From Brachyhypopomus gauderio (Eukaryota > Chordata > Actinopteri > Gymnotiformes > Hypopomidae), in NCBI RefSeq assembly GCF_052324685.1, contig NC_135211.1, positions 3,831,868 through 3,895,867 of the forward strand: a stretch of DNA of 64,000 nt, written 5' to 3'. Below are positions 57,268 through 64,000 of the stretch, in pieces (position 1 is the first letter of the stretch; the number at the start of each line of letters is the position of its first letter). The translations under genes were made by a program, and so were the position numbers. The notes below the pieces were generated by a model. That model ran no database searches, was not told where the DNA came from, and saw only the letters and a program-made list of their open reading frames with translations.

Positions 57268-57501
57268 AGGAAGAGAACAGACGGTGTCAGTAGTTTTGAA
57301 GCTCCTTCAGTCATGTGCGGTGCCTTTGCTGCACCTCGTATGTGGTTTATTCCAAACGTGTGACAGAAGTGTCTCACCAACGAGACTCAAAGCACAATCA
57401 CAATAGCACAGATACTTCATGCCGCTAGTCTCCCGTTTTCCACTATGCCGGTTTTAAATGCACTATGCGGTTTTAAATTAGTGGCTCGCTAGGCTTATAA
57501 A

Positions 57502-57789
57502 CATGGACGTAGTTTTGATTTCATAAGTGGGGGGGACACAACCTGGGGTGGCGAACTGTTGAGCGGCGGGGGGGGGGGGGGGGGGGGAGCTCGGAGCTGC
57601 ATGATCCTAGTGCTAGATTTGTCGCTATTTGGATATTGTTTTTTTAACCGTTAAAAAGTGGGGGGGACATGACTTCGTCGCTACTTAAATATTTGGTTTT
57701 AACTGTAAAAACTGGGGGGGACCAAAACCGGCTTTTGAAAAAGTGGGGGGGACATGTCCCCCCCGTCCCCCCCCAAAACTACGTCCGTG
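57502..57789. mobile_element. 288-bp MITE with G-rich arms
   Basis: Ends CATGGACGTAGTTTTG and CAAAACTACGTCCGTG are inverted repeats, flanked by CTTATAAA on both sides (57494-57501 and 57790-57797), the 8-bp duplication of hAT-type MITEs. The interior has several runs of 7 or more G or C. Confidence 0.78.
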
Positions 57790-57975
57790 CTTATAAACAC
57801 ACCGCGCACTACGAAGATGTAGCAGTGTGTCGCCCTCAGAGCTGATGAGGTAACCGGGCCACGGCACAGACCGTTAGTGCAGGTGAGAGTGTGGACCGGC
57901 TGGGGAGCCGCATGAAACCAGGTGAAGAGCCGCATGCGGCTCGCAAGCCGCAGGGCGGCCACTCCTGTGCCAGAC

Positions 57976-59130
57976 CTCAGTGCTGCTTTTGACACCATTG
58001 ATCGTAATATTCTACTTAATAGGCTGGAGGCACTCATTGGCATAAGAGGTCAAGCACTCTCCTGGTTCAGGTCCTACCTAACAGATCGTTATCAATTTGT
58101 ACTAGTAAAAAACAAATGCTCAGAGCATTCAAATGTAAAATATGGTATCCCACAAGGATCTGCACTGGGCCCCATATTATTCTCATTATTATGAGAATAA
58201 TCATTATAATCATTATTATTCTCATCTTTTATTCCCTTATTCTCTAGCCTCCATTGCTATGCAGATGACACTCAGTTGTATATATCAACTTTCAATACTA
58301 CTCTCAAAATTGAGAACTGTGTCCAGGACATAAAAAACTAGATGGCATCTAATTTTCTTCTATTAAATTCCGATAAGAGGTGCTGATTCTTGGACCCAAA
58401 GCTGCAAGAAACAATTGGTCTGATATTCCTCTTACCTTAGATGGCTTTTCACCTAAATCTACCACAAAAAGCTTAGGTGTCACTATTGATTTGGATCTTT
58501 CATTTGACACACATATATGCAACGTCATTAAGGCTGCCTTTTTCCATTTAGGCTCCCTTTAGTTATGCTGCTATAGATTAGCCTGCTGGAGCCACATGCT
58601 GATCACTGGCACATGAGCTATGTATGTTTAAATCAATGGTGGTTTAAAATTGATGTTCACATACTCAATGATGTTCGTATACACACATGTATATTACATC
58701 TTTTTTGCATACTTCTACCTAAGAGGATTCCAAACAAGCACCTGGGAGATGGTCTGGCTTGCCAGTGGATTTGCTGATGCCAGGGTTGGATGTGCCATTG
58801 CCACAAGAGGACGTGCTGATGCCAATTCCTACCTGAGGCTCACCATATACACTGAAGAGACTGTGACTACTTGGCCTGGAATTACAACTATAACTATAGA
58901 ACTACATTTAGACTAAATACGGACTTCTGCTAACAGGCCGCCCAATGGAGGATGGGTTCCCTTTTGAGTCTTGGTTCTCCCAATGTTTCTTCTTAATCCC
59001 CACCATCATAGGGAGTTTTTCCTTGCCACTGTCAACTCTGGCTTGCTCATTAGGGATCTGGACCCATACGTTTGAAAGCTGCTTTGTGACATGTGTTGTA
59101 AAAAATGCTATATAAATAAATTTGACTTGA
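57976..59130 (+). pseudogene. L2-like LINE, C-terminal RT part and 3' UTR
   Basis: Continues the RT with [14 protein letters not shown], then [14 protein letters not shown] (58141-58182), and YADDTQLYIS in another frame at about 58259-58288 after an AT-rich insertion. Later RT blocks are broken. The 3' UTR has the blocks TAGGGAGTTTTTCCTTGCC and GGCTTGCTCATTAGGG and ends in short TTGAC repeats near 59120-59133, as L2-clade elements of fish do. Confidence 0.82.
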
Positions 59131-59145
59131 CTTGAGTCAAGGAAG

Positions 59146-59176
59146 TTGAGAGAATACTTTTGGCAATATAGTGTAT
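59146..59176. repeat. Isolated Tc1-like terminus
   Basis: GAATACTTTTGGCAATATAGTG followed by TA is the reverse complement of a Tc1-like end similar to the one at 62457. No element is attached. Confidence 0.55.
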
Positions 59177-60099
59177 TTATGCCATATAAGTACAATTACG
59201 GTAATATCTGTGTTGGCTATTAACTGGATTCACTAAGAAGTCTTATCCACCAAGTTTCTCACAACCAACTGGCAATTCCCACTTTACATCAGCAGTTATG
59301 CACTCTGTTGCAAATCATGATATTTACAGTTTTAAGAGAGTCAGCAGAATCCTTTTAGCTTATTGATGTGCAGCACACATCTTACCACTAGATGGAGCTC
59401 TGGAGCTTCACAGAATTCACATGTGCCAGCCAAGTCGATTTCAGCACAAGCATGTGTAAGATAAAGCGATCATAAGCAGTTAGTTTTACAGTTTTTCTCA
59501 GTCGGTTTGGTTCATTTCTCAGATCAGAATTGAAATTCTCAAAACAGTTCATTCAGTCTCCACATCTCCTTGTCACTTGTGCACAATCATAATTGAATTT
59601 CCCCTTGTGTTTAACATTTTCCAAATGCTTTTGTACATATTGCAAATGGACATGGGCAGTTGTCTGTTGTTTTTTACATTATGTGTTGCTTATGTCATGT
59701 TTATCAAAATGTGTTGTATGGATTGGCTGTTGAATTGTCTTACCCTCCCAAACATTTAGTCTTTAGGTCATCGCCTAGGTCATTATACGCAAAAGTGCTG
59801 AACATGTTGTCATAATCTCTACGGCATCATTTTACATTTATTTAGTTAATTTTTTTTGTTACATTTTGGTAATTTATCCTAATTTGATTAAATTGTTTGC
59901 AAGTGAACATTCATTTACAGTAAGAAAGGGAATTGATGAAGGCTTAGATCAACCAATGGTCTCAACCACAGGTCAGAGGTGCGTCTCATGAACCTTTACT
60001 GTAATTGGCAAACATTTATAGACGCTAAACACGGCAGTATCACAAAGTCTCATAATGGAAAGACAAGGCCATGTATAGGGTGAACAGTCAATAGGAGAA
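59177..60099. other. No gene seen
   Basis: AT-rich sequence without recognisable coding, RNA or repeat features. Confidence 0.5.
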
Positions 60100-60203
60100 G
60101 TAAGACTGGTGTAGAGGGGTAAGACTGTGTAGAGGGGTAAGACTATATGGTGTAGATGGGTAAGACTGTGTGGTGTAGATGGGTAAGACTGTGTGGTGTA
60201 AGG
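60100..60203. repeat. Minisatellite of about 25 bp period
   Basis: Four to five imperfect copies of a unit containing GTGTAGATGGGTAAGACTGT. Confidence 0.75.
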
Positions 60204-60920
60204 CTGAGGGGACAAAACAGTGAAATACAGTAAGGGCAACAATTGTGGACCACGTTTTACATGTAAGTCATGGTCTCACAATGGCTGAAGCTGGTTGCTG
60301 GGTGCAGCCGAATATTGGAAGATCAACTGTGTCTTCAATCGTTCAAACATTTCATAGAGAAAACATGTATGTACTGTAAATCCGAAATGTGCTCTCTGCT
60401 GTAATGCTGCACATTGACATACTTTCTGACATGTTATTCTTTTTTTTTTGCATTTTTGCATTCTTATACCATATAGGATATCAAGACTAGCTCATAGTGG
60501 TAGCAGAGGTTCAATTTTCACACAGCAAGAGGAGGCTGTATGTGCTCAGGTTGTTTTGAATGTGTAGAATAAGTTTCTAATTTTACAGTTTTTCCAGTCA
60601 GTTGTCTGTCTTTTCTGAATTTCAGTCAGTGTTTTTGTCAACAAATTGCAGTGCGAACAATACCGTCAAACAATGCTGTACAAATTTGATTCCAGTCCAA
60701 TTTCTTGATATCAGTCTCCCACATACAGTCATGTGTAACTGTGTTCCGTCTGTAGTTTTGTGTGTATGTGTGTACCATGTATTTGATATACCACAGAATG
60801 TGCAGCATTCTTGAAATCAAAAGCTTAGCTAGTTTCCATCAGAATATACAGTCTACAATGACTGTGACTTATAGTTGCACTGACAACATGACTAGATATG
60901 ATGGTTTATCATGATATCAT
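60204..60920. other. No gene seen
   Basis: Only short open frames without family resemblance. Confidence 0.5.

Positions 60921-61007
<87 letters not shown>
60921..61007. repeat. GATA microsatellite
   Basis: About 21 tandem GATA repeats followed by degenerate GATCGATT. Confidence 0.92.
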
Positions 61008-62190
61008 CGATTGATCGATCTTTATTGATCCATGTATATCTTCTCTCAAATAAGTGAGTGAACTGTCTCCTGGTTGCATCTTAGACTTACAAATAGCCAT
61101 AGGATATATTTGTAGAAACACACTTCGTCTTCGTAAGAAGAACAAAAGGGTAGAAAAGTGCAAAAAAATAAACAAAAATGATTCTAAAAGTAGGAGCTAC
61201 TGGAGAGGCAGCCGTCTTACACAGCGCCAATCAGAAGAGAGTAATGTATATATAATGTAAATATAACAACAACAACAAAAATAATAATTACAATAGGTTT
61301 CCCACACTACGTGTGTGAACCCTAATAATGATGATGATAATAATAATAATATAATGTGGCCTTCTGATGATAAAATATCAAGACTATAGACAAAACTAAA
61401 AACAAAAATTGTAGAGCTCTGTCCCCTGGATGAAATTTAACAAAGTCCAAGAACTTTCCATCTTAATGTGCAGTAAACATTGATTACTACCCTGAAAAGA
61501 ACATTACTGCACGTCATCATAATGAACAGTTCACAGGACTGAGTGATTGCATGTGTTAATTAAATGATTTTGTTAATATTTAGTGTGTGAGCTTGTCTGT
61601 GTGTGACACCCTGTAGTAAATGATAGGAGATAAGGCCAGACCCCTGCAGATATCAAAGATAATTTAATACCCAACACATTTAGACGTCTTCCCTGCGGGC
61701 GCATTGTTATTAGTTAATATGCACACAGAGCCCGCCCACGCACGCATTTGCGGATTTGCAGTTTGCAATATGACCACACGAGGGAGCTCCTGCTGCACTC
61801 TCCCCATGCTGCACCCATTCCCGCCCTGTGATGTAACACCCCCAAAACCCTTCTACCACAGCGTAATAATAGATGAAACATTACATGTCTTTGAGGGTAC
61901 TTGAGTATACTAGATTATATTTCTGAAAAGGTGCTAGTTGACCGAAATACAATAATGCAAAATGGCGACTTTCTGAGAAGAAATCTACTGTAATTTCCCA
62001 TTGACCTGCTATTCTCTCATCTCTTGTGAGATAGTTATATGCATTTGCCTTTACAGAATGGGTGAATTAGGGATTCACTCACCAATTTAGGTATTCGTTC
62101 ACCAGATTCTGCATTTTCTGAGCACAAGATTCACAACTCTAGGCACCATGCAGACATAATGAGAAAACTGCAAGCTAATCAGTATTATTT
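61008..62190. other. No gene seen
   Basis: Contains short low-complexity tracts (ATAATAAT near 61325-61350) and short open frames only. Confidence 0.5.
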
Positions 62191-62194
62191 TACA

Positions 62195-62455
62195 GTTAAA
62201 ATTCATATTTAAAGTGATCTACAAAGCACAGTATCTTAGTGAATGCCTGGTGCACAATATTCACTATTATGACCTGCCATGCCTGCTTAGATAAAAAAGA
62301 GTCTTTATTAATACCTCGAATAAGGCAAATTAATGAGCCTTTTCCTATAAAACTCCCATGACATGGGACAACCTCCTTGTCTGTGTTCAAGAATCTGACT
62401 CAATATTTATGGCTAGGCTGAAAACCAATTTGTATAGTCAGGTATTTCAACTAAT
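62195..62455 (+). repeat. Possible LINE C-terminal fragment
   Basis: On the + strand the translation near 62340-62450 resembles the tail of LINE ORF2 proteins (TPMTWDNLLVCVQES, then ARLKTNLYSQVF). Stops and frame changes are present. Weak evidence. Confidence 0.35.
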
Positions 62456-62456
62456 A

Positions 62457-63640
62457 CACTATACTACCAAAAGTATTCACTCACCTTCTTTGACTCACAT
62501 ATGAGCTTAATTGACATCCTATTCCTAATCCATAGGGGTCAATATGATGTTAGTCCATCCTTTGCAGCTAGAGTAACTTCACGACTTCTGGGAAGGCTGT
62601 CCACAAAGTTTAGTTTGTGTTTATGGGGTTTATGTGTTTATTTTTTACCATTCTTCCAGAATTGCATTTATGAGGTCACATATTGATGTTGGATGAGAAG
62701 GCCAGACTCTCAGTCTCCACTCGAATTCATCCCAAAGGTGTTCTGTCGGGTTGAGGTCAGGACTCTGTGCAGGCCAGTCAAGTTCATCCACACCAGACTC
62801 TGCCATCCATGTCTTTATGGATCTTGCTTTGTGCATTGGTGTAGAGTCATGTTGGAAGAGGAAGGGGCCAGCTCCAAACTGTTCCCACAAAGTTGGGAGC
62901 ATTGAATTGTCCAAAATGTCTTGGTATGCTGAAGCATTCAGAGTTCCTTTCACTGGAACTAAGAGGCCAAGCCCATTCTGAAAAACAACCCCACACCATA
63001 ATCCCCCCTCCACCAAACTTTACACTTGGCACAATGTAGTCAGACAAGTACCGTTCTCCTGGCAACCGTCAAACCCAGACTCGTCCATCAGATTGCCAGA
63101 TGGAGAAGTGAGATTCATCACTCCAGAAAACGCATGTCCACTGCTCTAGAGTCCAGTGGCGGTGTGCTTTACACCACTGCATCTGACGCTGTTCATTGCA
63201 CTTAGTGATATATGAATATTAGAAGCAGCTGCTCAACCATAGAAACCCATTCCATGAAGCTCTCTGCGCACTGTTCTTGAGTTAATCTGAAGACCACATG
63301 AAGTTTGGATGTCTGTAGTGATCTGTAGTCGGTGACCTCTTCACACTATGCGCTTCAGCATCCACTGACCCAACTCTGTCAGTTTATGTGTCCTATGACT
63401 TTATGGCTGAGTTGCTGTCATTCCCAAATACTTCCATTTTCTTATAATACAGCTAACAGTTCACTGTGGAATATTTAGGAGCGAGGAAATTTCACAACTG
63501 GATTTGTTGCACAGGTGGCATCCTATCACAGTTCCACGCTGGAATTCACTGAGCTCCTGAGAGCGACTCATTCTTTTTACAACAGTCTGCATGCCTGTTG
63601 TAAAAGCATTGAGTTATGGTGAACTGGTGCACTGTGATAT
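62457..63640 (-). mobile_element. Decayed Tc1-like transposon
   Basis: The left end CACTATACTACCAAAAGTATTC follows TA, as in Tc1-like elements. The interior encodes a broken transposase on the minus strand. The matching right terminus was not found near 63640, so the right edge is approximate. Confidence 0.75.
62645..63600 (-). pseudogene. Tc1-like transposase pseudogene
   Basis: Minus-strand frame 62645-63016 holds the C-terminal DDE part: [17 protein letters not shown] with one catalytic Asp, and WPAQSPDLNPTEHLWDEFE with the Glu of a DD34E triad. The frame 62847-63065 carries [15 protein letters not shown]. Further upstream (63350-63580) the N-terminal helix-turn-helix region (ELSEFQ, then NKSSCEISS) is readable with stops and shifts. 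Inactive. Confidence 0.8.
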
Positions 63641-63648
63641 TGTCACTA

Positions 63649-63851
63649 CTGTGGCTCCTCCCATCATGCCCTGATGCTCACCCCCCACACTCCGCTGTGA
63701 CTCCTCCCATTACACCCTCATGCCCACCCTCCACTGTGGCTCCTCCCACCATGCCCTAATGCTCACCCCCCCCACCCCTGCTGTGGCTCCTCCCACTACA
63801 CCCTCATACCCACCCTCTGCTGTGGCACCTCCCACCATGTCCTGATGTCCC
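63649..63851. repeat. Minisatellite
   Basis: Alternating copies of GTGGCTCCTCCCACCATGCC and related CCCTCATGCCCACCCTC blocks, about 45 bp each, four to five copies. Confidence 0.75.
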
Positions 63852-64000
63852 CTACAGTAGCCAACCCTCTCCATCTCCATCTTTTTAATCAACCTGGACA
63901 GATTCTGGTTCTGGTTCACATGAACCCAGACTAGGACAGACAACACTTATTGTGTTTCTCATTTTATTTTTTACCAGTTATTGTTTCTATTGTTGCTATC
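63852..64000. other. Window end, no gene seen
   Basis: No recognisable feature before the sequence is cut. Confidence 0.5.

Larger units (their letters stand above)
55296..57967. mobile_element. hAT element inserted in the LINE RT
   Basis: Ends CAGGGGTGGCCAACC and GGCCACTCCTG. Flanked by TGCTAGAC and TGCCAGAC (8 bp, one mismatch). The LINE frame resumes exactly after the duplication. The terminal parts contain CCGCATGCGGCTCG-type sequence typical of a Charlie-like group. No transposase is left; much of its interior is further nested repeats. Confidence 0.82.

Noticed and set aside
60921-61007. GATA tract as a possible CRISPR-like or regulatory array
   Set aside because: It is a simple tetranucleotide microsatellite without spacers.
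62196-62390. Minus-strand frame of 64 codons as a gene
   Set aside because: No family resemblance; the opposite strand has a weak LINE-tail match.

Overview
The window is vertebrate nuclear DNA, almost certainly from a teleost fish. The genes have GT-AG introns, TATA boxes and AATAAA signals. The protein-coding content is a cluster of hatching-enzyme-type astacin metalloproteases, and the repeats (L2-like LINE, BEL/Pao, chromodomain Ty3/gypsy, hAT/ZBED, Harbinger and Tc1 elements) are the mixture usual in fish. The species cannot be fixed from the sequence alone.

Positions 1 to about 47,600 form a tandem array of one basic unit of about 3.4 kb, present six times plus a truncated seventh. Each complete unit carries one four-exon, 254-codon secreted zinc metalloprotease gene on the + strand. 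The genes are A 1625-4810, B 7116-10301, C 21563-22625, D 24929-26061, E 33562-34696 and F 45126-46188. All have the same splice phases, the same six cysteines, the HELNHALGFYH zinc site and a Met-turn. By sequence they form subtype I (A, B, D, E) and subtype II (C, F). E is a mosaic of the two. B has lost the GT of its third splice donor. Each unit boundary also carries an antisense fragment of an L2-like LINE.

Mobile elements have expanded the units unevenly. A and B share a 2,046-bp element with very long inverted repeats in intron 1. C and F share a solo LTR, a decayed BEL/Pao element and a hAT relic with nested MITEs, all at the same positions. The start of the E unit holds a young, intact Ty3/gypsy chromodomain element (26909-32098, minus strand). 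Its reading frame begins inside one LTR and ends inside the other, and its LTR carries a 10-nt self-primer complementary to the sequence beside the LTR. Shared insertion sites let the order of duplications be read: A/B and the C/F blocks are late copies.

From 47,600 to 64,000 there is no clear host gene. An L2-like LINE starting at 49,822 and ending near 59,130 is split by a Harbinger relic and by a 2.7-kb hAT element with further nested elements. Inside the Harbinger relic sits a 2,180-bp non-autonomous LTR element (51640-53819). It encodes an unfamiliar acidic, repetitive 435-residue protein and shows the same self-priming layout. The rest holds a ZBED/hAT transposase relic, a pogo-like MITE, a decayed Tc1-like transposase and several micro- and minisatellites.

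The most unusual items are the two self-primed LTR elements, the reading frame that overlaps both LTRs, the hairpin-forming element in a hatching-enzyme intron, the broken splice donor in gene B, and the conversion mosaic in gene E.
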